Shown: piece after piece, positions 16,290 through 24,228 of the stretch
Numbering within the stretch: position 1 is the first letter of the stretch
Layout of the letters: each line of letters begins with the position of its first letter
Assembly: GCF_012952065.1 (NCBI RefSeq)
Contig: NZ_JABCJJ010000007.1
Location: forward strand, 1 to 64,000
Source of the DNA: Cellulomonas fimi
GTDB taxonomy: Bacteria; Actinomycetota; Actinomycetes; Actinomycetales; Cellulomonadaceae
DNA: 64,000 nucleotides
Reading direction: 5' to 3'
Position numbers and translations under genes: made by a program
The notes under the pieces: generated by a model
The model's database searches: none
What the model was told of the DNA's origin: nothing
What the model saw: only the letters and a program-made list of their open reading frames with translations

Positions 16290-17452
16290 GCGACGTCGCG
16301 GCGACCGGCCCGGGGTCGACGGCCGAGGCCGTGCCGGTCCCGCCGGGGTCGCGCGGCGCGGCGGATGCCGTCCCGCGCTCGATCCAGGTCTGGAGCGCGT
16401 GGTCGTGGCGAGTCGTCGCCATCGTCGCCGCGACCGCGGTCCTCTTCTACCTGCTCGCGTACTTCAAGGTGCTCGTCGTCGCCGTGGCCGTGGCGCTGCT
16501 GCTCACCGTGCTCCTGACGCCGTTCACGCGGTGGCTCGAGCGCGTGCTCCGGTTCCGGCGCGGCGCGGCGGCCGCCACGAGCGTGGTGGGGCTGCTCGTG
16601 CTGGTGTCCGGCCTGATCGCCCTCGCGGGGAACTCGATCGTCAACGGGTTCGGCGCGCTCGCCGACCAGGCCTTCCAGGGCCTCGACACCTTGCTCACCT
16701 GGCTCTCGACCGGACCGCTGAGCCTCAGCGCCGACCAGATCCAGCAGTACCGGGACCAGCTCACGTCCTCGATCAGCGACAACGCCTCGACGGTGCTCGC
16801 GGGAGCGCTCTCGGCGACGACGACGATCGGGCACGTGCTCGCCGGGGCGCTCATCACGCTGTTCTGCACGCTGTTCTTCCTCCTGGACGGCGGCCGCATC
16901 TGGGCATGGGTCGTCGGCCTCCTCCCGGTCGGGTCGCGCGAGCGCACCCACCAGGCGGCGCGCCGCGGGCTGGTGACCCTCGGCGGCTACACGCGGACCC
17001 AGATCCTCGTGGCGCTGGTCGACGCCATCGGCATCGGGCTCGGCGCGGCGATCCTGCGGGTCCCGCTCGCCCTGCCGCTCGCGGTGCTCGTGTTCCTCGG
17101 CTCGTTCATCCCGATCGTCGGCGCGCTCGTGTCCGGGTCGGTCGCCGTCCTCGTGGCGCTCGTGGCGCACGGACCCGTGATCGCGCTGGTCATGCTCGCC
17201 GTCGTGCTCCTCGTGCAGCAGATCGAGGGCCACGTGCTTCAGCCGCTGCTCATGGGCCACGCCGTCTCGCTGCACCCGGTCGCCGTGGTGCTGGTCGTGG
17301 CCGCCGGCTCGCTGACCGCCGGCATCGCGGGCGCGCTGTTCGCCGTCCCGCTCGCGGCCGTCGTCAACACCGTGGTGCTCTACCTCCACGGTCACGACGC
17401 GTACCCGCGGCTCGGCACCGAACCGCTCGTGCCGTTCCGGACGCCGTCGTGA
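16286..17452 (+). CDS. AI-2E family transporter
   Basis: A 388-residue membrane protein of the AI-2E (PerM/TqsA) family. It has paired N-terminal helices (VAIVAATAVLFYLLAYFKVL and VVAVAVALLLTVLLTPFTRWLERV), a soluble middle region, then six further helices. PIVGALVSGSVAVLVALVAHG and QQIEGHVLQPLLMGHAVSLHP contain the family's conserved Gln-Gln-Ile-Glu and Pro residues. Relatives export autoinducers or exchange Na+/Li+ for H+. The substrate here is unknown. It overlaps metB upstream and ilvA downstream by four bases each, so the three form one operon. Confidence 0.93.
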   Translation: MSDVAATGPGSTAEAVPVPPGSRGAADAVPRSIQVWSAWSWRVVAIVAATAVLFYLLAYFKVLVVAVAVALLLTVLLTPFTRWLERVLRFRRGAAAATSVVGLLVLVSGLIALAGNSIVNGFGALADQAFQGLDTLLTWLSTGPLSLSADQIQQYRDQLTSSISDNASTVLAGALSATTTIGHVLAGALITLFCTLFFLLDGGRIWAWVVGLLPVGSRERTHQAARRGLVTLGGYTRTQILVALVDAIGIGLGAAILRVPLALPLAVLVFLGSFIPIVGALVSGSVAVLVALVAHGPVIALVMLAVVLLVQQIEGHVLQPLLMGHAVSLHPVAVVLVVAAGSLTAGIAGALFAVPLAAVVNTVVLYLHGHDAYPRLGTEPLVPFRTPS

Positions 17453-18687
17453 CGACGACCTCGTCGGCGGGGTCCGAGAGCACGGCGGCGGTGACGCTCG
17501 ACGACGTCCGCGCGGCCGCCCGGCTGCTCGACGGTGTCGCGACGCGCACCCCCGTCGACGAGAGCCGGGCGCTCTCGGCGATCGCGCGCACCCGGGTGGT
17601 GCTCAAGTGCGAGAACCTCCAGCGCGCGGGCTCGTTCAAGATCCGCGGGGCGTACGTGCGGATGGCGCGGCTGTCGACCGAGGAGAAGGCGCGCGGCGTC
17701 GTCGCGGCGAGCGCGGGCAACCACGCGCAGGGGGTCGCGCTCGCGGCACAGCTGCTCGGGATCGACGCCGTGGTGTACATGCCGACCGACGCCGCGCTGC
17801 CCAAGGTCGCGGCGACGCGCGAGTACGGCGCCGAGGTGCGACCGGAGGGCGGGTCGGTCGACGAGGCGCTCGAGGCGGCGCACGCCGAGGCCGAGCGGAC
17901 CGGCGCCGTCCTGATCCACCCGTTCGACCATCCCGACGTGGTCGCGGGGCAGGGGACCCTGGGGCTCGAGATCCTCGAGCAGGTGCCGGACGTCCGCACG
18001 ATCGTGGTGCCCGTCGGCGGGGGCGGGCTCGCGGCCGGGATCGCCACGGCCGTGCGCGCGGTGCGGTCGGACGTGCGGGTCGTCGGGGTGCAGGCGGCGA
18101 GCGCGGCCGCCTACCCGGCGTCGATCACCGCCGGGCGACCCGTGCGGGCGACGCGGCTCGCGACGATGGCGGACGGCATCGCCGTCGGGACACCGGGGCA
18201 GGTCCCGTTCGCGTTGCTCCGGGACGCCGGCGTCGAGGTGCGGACGGTGAGCGAGGAGGACCTCTCGCGGGCGCTGCTGCTCGTCGCGGAGCGCGCCAAG
18301 CTCCTCGTCGAGCCGTCGGGTGCCGCCTCGGTCGCGGCGCTCATGGCGTCACCGGGGGAGCTCGAGGGCCCCGTGGTGGCGGTCCTGTCCGGCGGCAACA
18401 TCGACCCGCTGGTGCTGCTCCGCGTGGTGCGGCACGGGCTCGCCTCGGCCGGCCGGTACCTGTCCCTGCGGCTCGTGATCGGCGACCGGCCGGGGTCGCT
18501 CGCGGCGCTGCTGGGACAGCTCGCCCGGAGCGGCGGCAACGTCATGCACGTCTCGCACGTGCGCACGGGGGTCGACCTCGCGATCGACGAGGTCGAGATC
18601 GACGTGCAGCTCGAGACCAAGGGCCCCCAGCACTGCCAGCAGGTGCTCGACGACCTCCGGACGGCGGGCTACCGCATCGCGCCGTGA
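17449..18687 (+). CDS. ilvA: Threonine ammonia-lyase, catabolic-type with C-terminal ACT domain
   Basis: A 412-residue PLP enzyme that deaminates threonine to 2-oxobutyrate. The PLP Lys is K64 (QRAGSFKIRGAY), SAGNHAQGVA holds the ring-side Asn, and VPVGGGGLAAG is the phosphate loop. Residues about 335-412 form one ACT domain (LVIGDRPGSLAALLGQLARSGGNV). One ACT domain and this length match the TdcB-like form common in actinobacteria rather than the two-ACT biosynthetic IlvA. The GTG start overlaps the preceding stop. Co-expression with metB suggests joint handling of 2-oxobutyrate from threonine and cystathionine. Confidence 0.93.
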   Translation: MTTTSSAGSESTAAVTLDDVRAAARLLDGVATRTPVDESRALSAIARTRVVLKCENLQRAGSFKIRGAYVRMARLSTEEKARGVVAASAGNHAQGVALAAQLLGIDAVVYMPTDAALPKVAATREYGAEVRPEGGSVDEALEAAHAEAERTGAVLIHPFDHPDVVAGQGTLGLEILEQVPDVRTIVVPVGGGGLAAGIATAVRAVRSDVRVVGVQAASAAAYPASITAGRPVRATRLATMADGIAVGTPGQVPFALLRDAGVEVRTVSEEDLSRALLLVAERAKLLVEPSGAASVAALMASPGELEGPVVAVLSGGNIDPLVLLRVVRHGLASAGRYLSLRLVIGDRPGSLAALLGQLARSGGNVMHVSHVRTGVDLAIDEVEIDVQLETKGPQHCQQVLDDLRTAGYRIAP

Positions 18688-18738
18688 GGTCCCGAGGACC
18701 GTGACGTCTCGAGAACCGTGAGGTCGCGAAGAACAGCG

Positions 18739-18782
18739 ACGTCCGAGCGTCGACGTCCGGCAGGACGTCGACGCTCGGACGT
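18739..18782. repeat. Intergenic hairpin repeat with GGCA loop, copy A (bidirectional terminator)
   Basis: Perfect 20-bp arms (18739-18758 and 18763-18782) close the tetraloop GGCA between the convergent ilvA and greA genes. The core GACGTCCGGCAGGACG recurs, in opposite orientation, in the hairpin at 25643-25676. Between the copies, paired positions flanking the core change together (TC/GA versus CT/AG), so the pairing is conserved. Confidence 0.8.
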
Positions 18783-18817
18783 GGCGGGGCGTGTGGTGCG
18801 GCGGGGATGCGGTGCCG

Positions 18818-19303
18818 TCAGGCGACGAACGGCTTGGCGGCGAGGATCTCGACCTCGATCTCGTTGCCGTTCGGCGCCGCGTAGGTGACCTTGTCGCCGA
18901 TCACGCGGCCGCTGATGGCTGCCCCGAGCGGCGACGTCGGCGAGTAGACGTCGATCGACGTCGTCCCGGCGATCTCGCGCGAGCCGAGCAGGAACTCCAT
19001 CTCGTCGCCACCGACGACCGCCTTGACGACCATGCCGGCCTCGACGACGCCGTCGTCGGCGGGGGTGCCGATCTGGACGTTGCGCAGCTTCTCGGTCAGC
19101 TCGCGGATGCGCGCCTCGATCTTGGCCTGCTCCTCGCGTGCCGCGTGGTAGCCGCCGTTCTCCTTGAGGTCGCCCTCGTCACGGGCGCTCGCGATCTTCT
19201 CGGCGATCTCCGTGCGACCCGGACCCTTGAGCTGGTCCAGCTCGGCCTGCAGCCTGTCGTAGGCCTCCTGGGTCAGCCACGTACGTGCGGGGCTCTCGGT
19301 CAC
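18818..19303 (-). CDS. greA: Transcription elongation factor GreA
   Basis: A 161-residue protein with the two GreA parts. The N-terminal coiled coil (about 10-80, AYDRLQAELDQLKGPGRTEIAEKI, with SARDEGDLKENGGYHAARE at the tip) carries the acidic residues that reach the RNA polymerase active site. The C-terminal globular domain (about 85-158) includes SPLGAAISGRVIGDKVTYAAPNG. It rescues backtracked polymerase by stimulating transcript cleavage. The GTG at 19303 is chosen because AAGGAGAGGAGC precedes it. An in-frame ATG slightly upstream lacks such a site. Confidence 0.96.
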   Translation of the reverse strand: MTESPARTWLTQEAYDRLQAELDQLKGPGRTEIAEKIASARDEGDLKENGGYHAAREEQAKIEARIRELTEKLRNVQIGTPADDGVVEAGMVVKAVVGGDEMEFLLGSREIAGTTSIDVYSPTSPLGAAISGRVIGDKVTYAAPNGNEIEVEILAAKPFVA

Positions 19304-19564
19304 GATCGCTCCTCTCCTTGCATCACTGCGACGCATCAATCGACAAGGCACACCCGTGGGAACGGGTGTGCCGGGTTCTGGGGCTGCGTATCCCGGCGGC
19401 GACGACGGCGGCCGTGTCGGGTCTGTCGGCTCGCCGGGACAGCGTCTTGAATCGGCCATTCTAGCAAGCGCCCAGGATCGAACGGCCACCGGCTGCGCCG
19501 TTCGCGCGACCCGGGCGGCTCGCACCTGCGCGTACCGATGCGGGGAAGTGCCCCCCGGCCCGGG

Positions 19565-19972
19565 TCACGGCACCAGGCGGCACCCCTCCGCGACGCCCGT
19601 CACGGCGAGCTCCTGGGTGGCCACCGGGACGGTCAGGCGCTGGACCCGCGAGCCCGACGGGCCCGCCGTCACCTCGCGCACGCCGACCTCCGCGAAGCTC
19701 TGGTTGAGCGCGCGGACGGTGCAGCGCGCGGTCGCGTCCGGATCCTTGATGACGTCGAACGTCACCTGGACCAGCGCCGGACCCTCGACCTTGTACCCGA
19801 CGCTCTCCCACTGGACCGGGTCCTGGAGCACGCTCGTGCCGATCCAGACCCCCAGCGTCGCGACGGCGGCAGCCGCCGCCACGGCGGCGCCTCGGACCAG
19901 GCGACCTCGCCGCGCCGTCGGCACGGGCCCGTAGCGGCCCTCGGGGAGTCGCGGGCTGGTGGTCCCGGTCAT
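19565..19972 (-). CDS. DUF4307 domain-containing membrane protein (135 aa)
   Basis: The ATG at 19972 has GAGGAGGCG upstream. A short basic cytoplasmic tail is followed by one transmembrane helix at about 26-47 (VRGAAVAAAAAVATLGVWIG) and an extracytoplasmic domain with two Cys (ARCTVRALNQSFAEVGV and GVAEGCRLV). This is the DUF4307 layout, a small actinobacterial family of unknown function. It is typically found, as here, between greA and mca. Divergent transcription from mca and the conserved neighbourhood hint at a link with mycothiol or envelope redox, but nothing in the sequence proves it. Confidence 0.9.
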   Translation of the reverse strand: MTGTTSPRLPEGRYGPVPTARRGRLVRGAAVAAAAAVATLGVWIGTSVLQDPVQWESVGYKVEGPALVQVTFDVIKDPDATARCTVRALNQSFAEVGVREVTAGPSGSRVQRLTVPVATQELAVTGVAEGCRLVP

Positions 19973-19990
19973 GTCGCGCCTCCTCAGGGC

Positions 19991-20026
19991 TGGATGCGGT
20001 GCTGGATGCGGTGCTGGATGCGCGTG
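19991..20026. repeat. 12-bp tandem repeat between DUF4307 gene and mca
   Basis: The unit TGGATGCGGTGC occurs at 19991-20002 and 20003-20014. A third, degenerate copy (TGGATGCGCGTG) follows at 20015-20026. It lies in the 199-base divergent intergenic region. Confidence 0.8.
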
Positions 20027-20102
20027 TCGCCGCGCGGATGCGAGACCATTGTCCCTCGCGCCGCCACCCCGGCGGACCAGTACGACGGAGCAGGTCCGGC
20101 AG

Positions 20103-20158
20103 ACCAGCACAGACGGACCAGCACAGACGGACCAGCACCGACCGACGAGCACGGACAG
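20103..20158. repeat. 14-bp tandem repeat upstream of mca
   Basis: Four head-to-tail 14-base units starting at 20103, 20117, 20131 and 20145. The first two are identical (ACCAGCACAGACGG) and the last two diverge (ACCAGCACCGACCG, ACGAGCACGGACAG). The array ends 13 bases before the mca start codon, so it lies in or next to the 5' untranslated leader. Confidence 0.8.
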
Positions 20159-20171
20159 CGGAGGGACGCCA

Positions 20172-21065
20172 GTGAGCGCAGCGGGAACCGGGGAGCAGCT
20201 GCGGCTGATGGCGGTGCACGCCCACCCGGACGACGAGTCCAGCAAGGGCGCGGCCACCATGGCCCGGTACGCCGCCGAGGGCGTCGACGTGCTCGTCGTG
20301 ACGTGCACGGGCGGAGAGCGCGGTGACGTCCTCAACCCGCACTACCCCCCGATCGAGGGCGGGGCCGAGGCGATGCGGGAGATCCGTCGCGCGGAGATGG
20401 CGACTGCCGCGAAGGCGCTGGGCGTCCGGCACCAGTGGCTGGGGTTCGTCGACTCGGGCCTGCCCGAGGGCGACCCCGTGCCGCCCCTGCCCGAGGGGTG
20501 CTTCGCGCTGGCGCCGCTCGAGGTCGCGTCCGCGCCGCTGGTCGAGGCGGTCCGCGCCTTCCGCCCGCACGTCGTGACGACGTACGACCCGAGCGGGGGC
20601 TACCCGCACCCGGACCACGTGATGTGCCACCGCGTGTCGGTCGAGGCGTTCGAGACCGCGGGGGACCCCGAGCGCTACCGCGACCGCGGCGAGCCGTGGC
20701 AGCCGCTCAAGCTCTACTACAACCACGGGTTCTCGATGGCACGCATGCGTGCGATGCACGAGGCGCTCGCCGCGGCGGGCCGCGAGTCGCCGTTCGGCGA
20801 CTGGATCGAGTCCCGCGAGGCTCGGGAGATCCCCGAGCGCACGGTCACGACCCAGATCGAGTGCGCCGAGCACTTCCCCGCGCGGGACGACGCGCTGCGC
20901 GCGCACGCGACGCAGATCGACCCGCACGGGTTCTTCTTCGCGATCCCGCGTGACGTCGAGGCCGCGACCTGGCCGTACGAGGACTACGAGCTGGCCGTCT
21001 CCCACGTGCCCACAACGCTCCCCGAGGACGACCTGTTCGCGGGGATCCGGCCGGAAGGTGCCTGA
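20172..21065 (+). CDS. mca: Mycothiol S-conjugate amidase
   Basis: A 297-residue zinc amidase of the LmbE/PIG-L family. Metal-binding motifs are AHPDDE (H18, D20, D21) and HPDH (H146-H149). The Mca subgroup is recognised by GGERGDVLNPHYPP, then RRAEMATAAKALGV, and the C-terminal EHFPARDDALRAHATQIDPHGFFFAIP, all longer than in MshB. Mca cleaves mycothiol conjugates so that the toxin-bound mercapturic acid can be exported. The GTG at 20172 is supported by GGAGGGACGCC upstream. The stop overlaps the next ATG, coupling it to a small membrane protein. A second LmbE-type gene, mshB, lies at 60.5 kb. Confidence 0.96.
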   Translation: MSAAGTGEQLRLMAVHAHPDDESSKGAATMARYAAEGVDVLVVTCTGGERGDVLNPHYPPIEGGAEAMREIRRAEMATAAKALGVRHQWLGFVDSGLPEGDPVPPLPEGCFALAPLEVASAPLVEAVRAFRPHVVTTYDPSGGYPHPDHVMCHRVSVEAFETAGDPERYRDRGEPWQPLKLYYNHGFSMARMRAMHEALAAAGRESPFGDWIESREAREIPERTVTTQIECAEHFPARDDALRAHATQIDPHGFFFAIPRDVEAATWPYEDYELAVSHVPTTLPEDDLFAGIRPEGA

Positions 21066-21421
21066 TGACTGTTCCCGCGCTCGACCTCGCCCTGCACGAC
21101 GCCGCACTCCTGTCCGTCGCTGCCGAGCAGACGGTGGCGACCACAGCGACACCGAGCCCCACGCCCGAGGACGGCCTGCGTCGTGACCTCGACCCCCAGG
21201 AGGTGTCGCCCGGGCTGGTCGGGTTCGTCCCCGTGTTCCTCATCGCGCTCGCGTGCATCGGGCTCTTCCTGTCGCTCGCCTCGAAGATCCGCAAGGTCAA
21301 CCGCTCGCCCGAGCCGGAGGAGCCGGGTGCGGACGGCACGCCGGGTGCGGGTCCCGCGGGAGCCGGCGCCCCGGAACGCACCCGGCCCGACGACGGCGCG
21401 CCGCGCGGTCCGGGGCGATGA
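21065..21421 (+). CDS. Small single-pass membrane protein downstream of mca (118 aa)
   Basis: The ATG shares a base with the mca stop codon, so translation is coupled. One transmembrane helix lies at about residues 52-72 (GFVPVFLIALACIGLFLSLA), followed by KIRKVNRSPEPEE and a Pro/Gly/Ala-rich disordered tail. Proteins of this shape conserved right after mca in Micrococcales are annotated as hypothetical. The motif RRDLDPQEVSPGLVGFVP just before the helix looks like the conserved core. The stop overlaps the start of the nitrilase-like gene (ATGA). No function can be assigned. Confidence 0.85.
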   Translation: MTVPALDLALHDAALLSVAAEQTVATTATPSPTPEDGLRRDLDPQEVSPGLVGFVPVFLIALACIGLFLSLASKIRKVNRSPEPEEPGADGTPGAGPAGAGAPERTRPDDGAPRGPGR

Positions 21422-22221
21422 CCTCGTCCGTGCGCGTCGCCGTCGGCCAGGTCGCGGTACCGGCGGACCACGTGGCCGCGCGCGAGCAGGCGGTCGGCAC
21501 GATCGCCTCGGCCGCGGAGCGGTCGGTCGACCTCCTCGTGCTGCCCGAGTACGCGTCCGGCTTCGACCCCCGCGGTGTCGGCGCCGAGCACGCCGAGCCG
21601 CTCGACGGCGCCTTCGTCACGGCGGTGCGGGCCGCGGCCGCGGACGCGCGGGTCGCCGTCGTCGCGGGAGTGACGCTGCCCGGCACGCACCCGGACCGTG
21701 CGGTGAACGCCGTCGTCGCGGTCGACCGCACGGGCGACCTCGTCGGGGTCTACCGCAAGGTGCACCTCTACGACGCGTTCGGCCAGCGCGAGTCCGACCG
21801 GCTCGAGCCGGGCGCGGCCGACGCGCCGCCGCTCGTGCTCGACGTCGGTGGGCTCAGGTTCGGGGTCATGACGTGCTACGACCTGCGCTTCCCCGAGAGC
21901 GCGCGCCGGCTCGTCGACGCGGGCTCGCACGTGCTCGTGGTGCCGGCCGCCTGGGCCGTCGGGCCGGGCAAGGCCGAGCAGTGGCGCGCGCTCGCGGTCG
22001 CACGGGCGATCGAGAACACGAGCGCCGTCGTCGCCGTCGGCCAGGTGGGGCGGGGGGTCACGGGTCGGTCGGTCGTGGTGGGCCCGGACGGCACGGCGCT
22101 GCTCGAGCTCGGCACGGATCCCGCGCTGGCGACGGTCGAGCTCGATCCCGCCACCGTGGCGGCCGTGCGCGAGCGGAACCCGTCGCTCGAGAACCGACGC
22201 TACGTCGTCGTCCCGCGGTAG
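21418..22221 (+). CDS. Carbon-nitrogen hydrolase (nitrilase superfamily) protein
   Basis: A 267-residue enzyme with the complete Glu-Lys-Cys triad: E44 (LLVLPEYASGF), K114 (GVYRKVHLYDA) and C153 (GVMTCYDLRFPE). The length and the YRKVHLYDAFG motif match the NIT/omega-amidase-like branch, which in other organisms acts as deaminated-glutathione amidase or omega-amidase. The exact substrate is not determined by the sequence. It is third in the mca operon with four-base overlaps, so repair or recycling of damaged thiol-related amides is an attractive but unproven idea. Confidence 0.93.
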   Translation: MTSSVRVAVGQVAVPADHVAAREQAVGTIASAAERSVDLLVLPEYASGFDPRGVGAEHAEPLDGAFVTAVRAAAADARVAVVAGVTLPGTHPDRAVNAVVAVDRTGDLVGVYRKVHLYDAFGQRESDRLEPGAADAPPLVLDVGGLRFGVMTCYDLRFPESARRLVDAGSHVLVVPAAWAVGPGKAEQWRALAVARAIENTSAVVAVGQVGRGVTGRSVVVGPDGTALLELGTDPALATVELDPATVAAVRERNPSLENRRYVVVPR

Positions 22222-22256
22222 GGCGTGGCGCCGCGACAGGGCTCGGCGCGGCCGGC

Positions 22257-22976
22257 TCAGGCGGAGCCGTACGAGGCGATCGACACCGCGACGTAGTGGG
22301 ACGTGAAGCCGACCACCGTCAGCGCGTGGAACACCTCGTGGAAGCCGAACCAGCGGGGGCTCGGGTTGGGCCGCTTGATCCCGTAGACGACGGCCCCGGC
22401 GATGTAGGCGACGCCGCCCCCGACGACGAGCCAGACGACGCCGAGACCCCCGGACTCCGCGAACTGCGGCAGGAAGCCGAGCGCGACGCTGCCGAGGACC
22501 ACGTAGATCGGGGTGTAGAGCCACCGCGGTGCGCCGAGCCACAGGACGCGTCCGAGCAGCCCGAGCACCGCTCCCGTCCAGACGATCGCGAGCAGGAGGC
22601 GCGCCGTCGACGGGGGCAGCAGCAGCACGGAGAGCGGCGTGTAGCTGCCCGCGATGATGAGGAAGATGTTGGAGTGGTCGATCCGGCGCAGGACGCCCGT
22701 CACGCGTGGCGACCACGTCCCGCGGTGGTAGACGGCGCTGGTCCCGAACAGCAGCACCGAGGTCAGGCCGAAGACGGCGGTCGAGATCGTGGCCTCGGTC
22801 GTCGGGGACAGCACCACGAGGACGATCGAGGCGACCACGACGAGCGGAGTCATGCCCGCGTGGAGCCAGCCCCGCAGCTTCGGCTTGATCGCGTCGACCG
22901 CCTGCTCCGCGCCGTTCAGCAGCTGCTCGCCGACCGTCGCCTCGGATTCGGGTCGTGCGTCGCGGCTGCCTGCCAT
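22257..22976 (-). CDS. trhA: Hemolysin III / TrhA family membrane protein
   Basis: A 239-residue seven-helix protein of the PAQR/hemolysin III family. The motifs are SAVYHRGTW in place of the usual S...H region (helix 2-3), DHSNIFLIIAGSYTPLSVL (helix 3) and GFHEVFHALTVVGFTSHYVAV at the C-terminus, holding the metal-site Asp and two His. Family members are implicated in membrane lipid and fluidity control. The actinobacterial protein has a 40-residue N-terminal extension (VGEQLLNGAEQAVDAIKPKLRG). GGGAGATC precedes the ATG. It is divergent from the prenyl synthase, with short inverted repeats in between. Confidence 0.94.
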   Translation of the reverse strand: MAGSRDARPESEATVGEQLLNGAEQAVDAIKPKLRGWLHAGMTPLVVVASIVLVVLSPTTEATISTAVFGLTSVLLFGTSAVYHRGTWSPRVTGVLRRIDHSNIFLIIAGSYTPLSVLLLPPSTARLLLAIVWTGAVLGLLGRVLWLGAPRWLYTPIYVVLGSVALGFLPQFAESGGLGVVWLVVGGGVAYIAGAVVYGIKRPNPSPRWFGFHEVFHALTVVGFTSHYVAVSIASYGSA

Positions 22977-23030
22977 GCCTGATCTCCCTCGGCCGCTGTG
23001 CGGGCCAGTCGAGCGTCGCGCGGTGGACGT

Positions 23031-23063
23031 ACCTACGCAATCGTAGGTTACTCGTCCGTAGGT
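23031..23063. promoter_or_regulatory. CGTAGGT repeats between divergent trhA and prenyl synthase genes
   Basis: ACCTACG (23031-23037) and CGTAGGT (23042-23048) form an inverted repeat around CAAT. A third CGTAGGT follows at 23057-23063. Their position 55 bases upstream of the trhA start makes them a candidate operator. The reverse strand also offers TACGAT as a -10 box for trhA. Confidence 0.45.
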
Positions 23064-23192
23064 TGTGCCCGCGGTTGTGGGGGAGATGTGCAGACTTCCC
23101 GTCGGGGGCCGTGCCGTGTGGTGCGTGCGCATGGGTGCTGGCCTCCCGGCCGTAGCATGAGCGCCTGTCGTCTGCCCCGAAAGGTGTCCCGC

Positions 23193-23954
23193 GTGCGTCT
23201 GCCCCACCCGCTGTACGGGCTGTACGAACGCCGGTTGGCCGCCTCCCTCCCGCGTGACGCGATACCGCGCCACGTCGGCGTGATCCTCGACGGGAACCGC
23301 CGCTGGGCGCGCTCGTTCGGAGAGCCCGCCTCGCACGGCCACCGGCGCGGCGCGGACAAGATCACCGAGCTGCTCACGTGGTCCGAGGAGGTCGGCGTCG
23401 AGGTCGTGACGCTCTGGATGCTCTCGACCGACAACCTCGCGCGCGACCCCGAGGAGCTCGCGGAGCTCGTGTCGATCATCACCGACGCCGTGTGCTCCCT
23501 CGCGGACACCGGCCGCTGGCGGCTGCGGGTGATGGGCGACCTGCGCCTGCTCCCGGCCGAGACCGCCCAGGCAATGCGGGCGGCGCAGGAGCGCACCCGG
23601 GACGTCGTCGGGCTCCACGTGAACGTCGCGGTCGGCTACGGCGGCCGCCACGAGATCGCCGACGCGGTCCGCTCGCTCCTGCGCGAGCACGCTGCCCGCG
23701 GGACGAGCCTCGTCGAGCTGGCCGAGACGTTCGACGTCGCCCACATCGCCGAGCACCTCTACACCAAGGGCCAGCCCGATCCCGAGCTCGTCATCCGGAC
23801 GTCGGGCGAGCAGCGGCTCGGCGGGTTCCTGCTCTGGCAGAGCGCGCACTCGGAGTTCTACTTCTGCGAGGCCTACTGGCCCGACTTCCGGCGCGTCGAC
23901 TTCCTGCGGGCGTTGCGCTCGTTCGCCGCGAGGGAGCGCCGGCTCGGGCGCTGA
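23193..23954 (+). CDS. uppS: Isoprenyl transferase, short-chain Z-prenyl diphosphate synthase type
   Basis: A 253-residue cis-prenyltransferase. The catalytic Asp is D33 in GVILDGNRRWAR. Other family regions are WMLSTDNLARDPEEL, HVNVAVGYGGRHEIADAVR and IRTSGEQRLGGFLLWQSAHSEFYF, with the invariant Arg-Ser-Glu pattern. LPHPLYGLYERRL at the N-terminus and GEQRL resemble mycobacterial Rv1086, a Z,E-farnesyl diphosphate synthase, more than the long-chain UppS, so the product may be a short Z-prenyl diphosphate for decaprenyl or undecaprenyl synthesis. The GTG at 23193 (AAAGG upstream) is preferred. An ATG at 23157 in frame would add 12 residues. Confidence 0.92.
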   Translation: MRLPHPLYGLYERRLAASLPRDAIPRHVGVILDGNRRWARSFGEPASHGHRRGADKITELLTWSEEVGVEVVTLWMLSTDNLARDPEELAELVSIITDAVCSLADTGRWRLRVMGDLRLLPAETAQAMRAAQERTRDVVGLHVNVAVGYGGRHEIADAVRSLLREHAARGTSLVELAETFDVAHIAEHLYTKGQPDPELVIRTSGEQRLGGFLLWQSAHSEFYFCEAYWPDFRRVDFLRALRSFAARERRLGR

Positions 23955-23958
23955 CGAC

Positions 23959-23972
23959 GGGACGTTCGTCCC
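23959..23972 (+). terminator. Small hairpin after the prenyl synthase gene
   Basis: GGGAC and GTCCC pair around GTTC, five bases after the stop codon. The stem is only 5 bp. The rest of the 274-base gap to the PhoH gene (to 24228) shows no supportable gene, and ends with the GGAGGGAGC ribosome binding site of that gene. Confidence 0.4.
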
Positions 23973-24228
23973 TGGAACCGCGCCCGGGTGAACACCTCGT
24001 GACGGCGGGCGTGTCGGCGGGAGCACACACGAGGCCCGCGCGTACCGTCCCGAGCATCGGACGGCACCCGCCGTCCAGCGGGAGGCCAGCCCATGGAGCG
24101 TCAGCTCCCGGGGGAGGGCCGGACCCGGCCCACGCGGCCGACCGACCCCCACCCAGTCGCCGACCGTCGGCCCCGCGCCGGCGCGAGGTAGCGAGAACGG
24201 CGTCGCGAGGCGCCGGAGGGAGCCCGCC

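Noticed and set aside
19973-20171. sigH/sigR-type promoter upstream of mca
   Set aside because: mca is a known target elsewhere, so I looked for GGAAC with a suitably spaced GTT, but found none in this region.
23955-24228. Riboswitch or small gene in the gap before the PhoH gene
   Set aside because: Only short GC hairpins occur. No conserved aptamer pattern or supported reading frame was visible.
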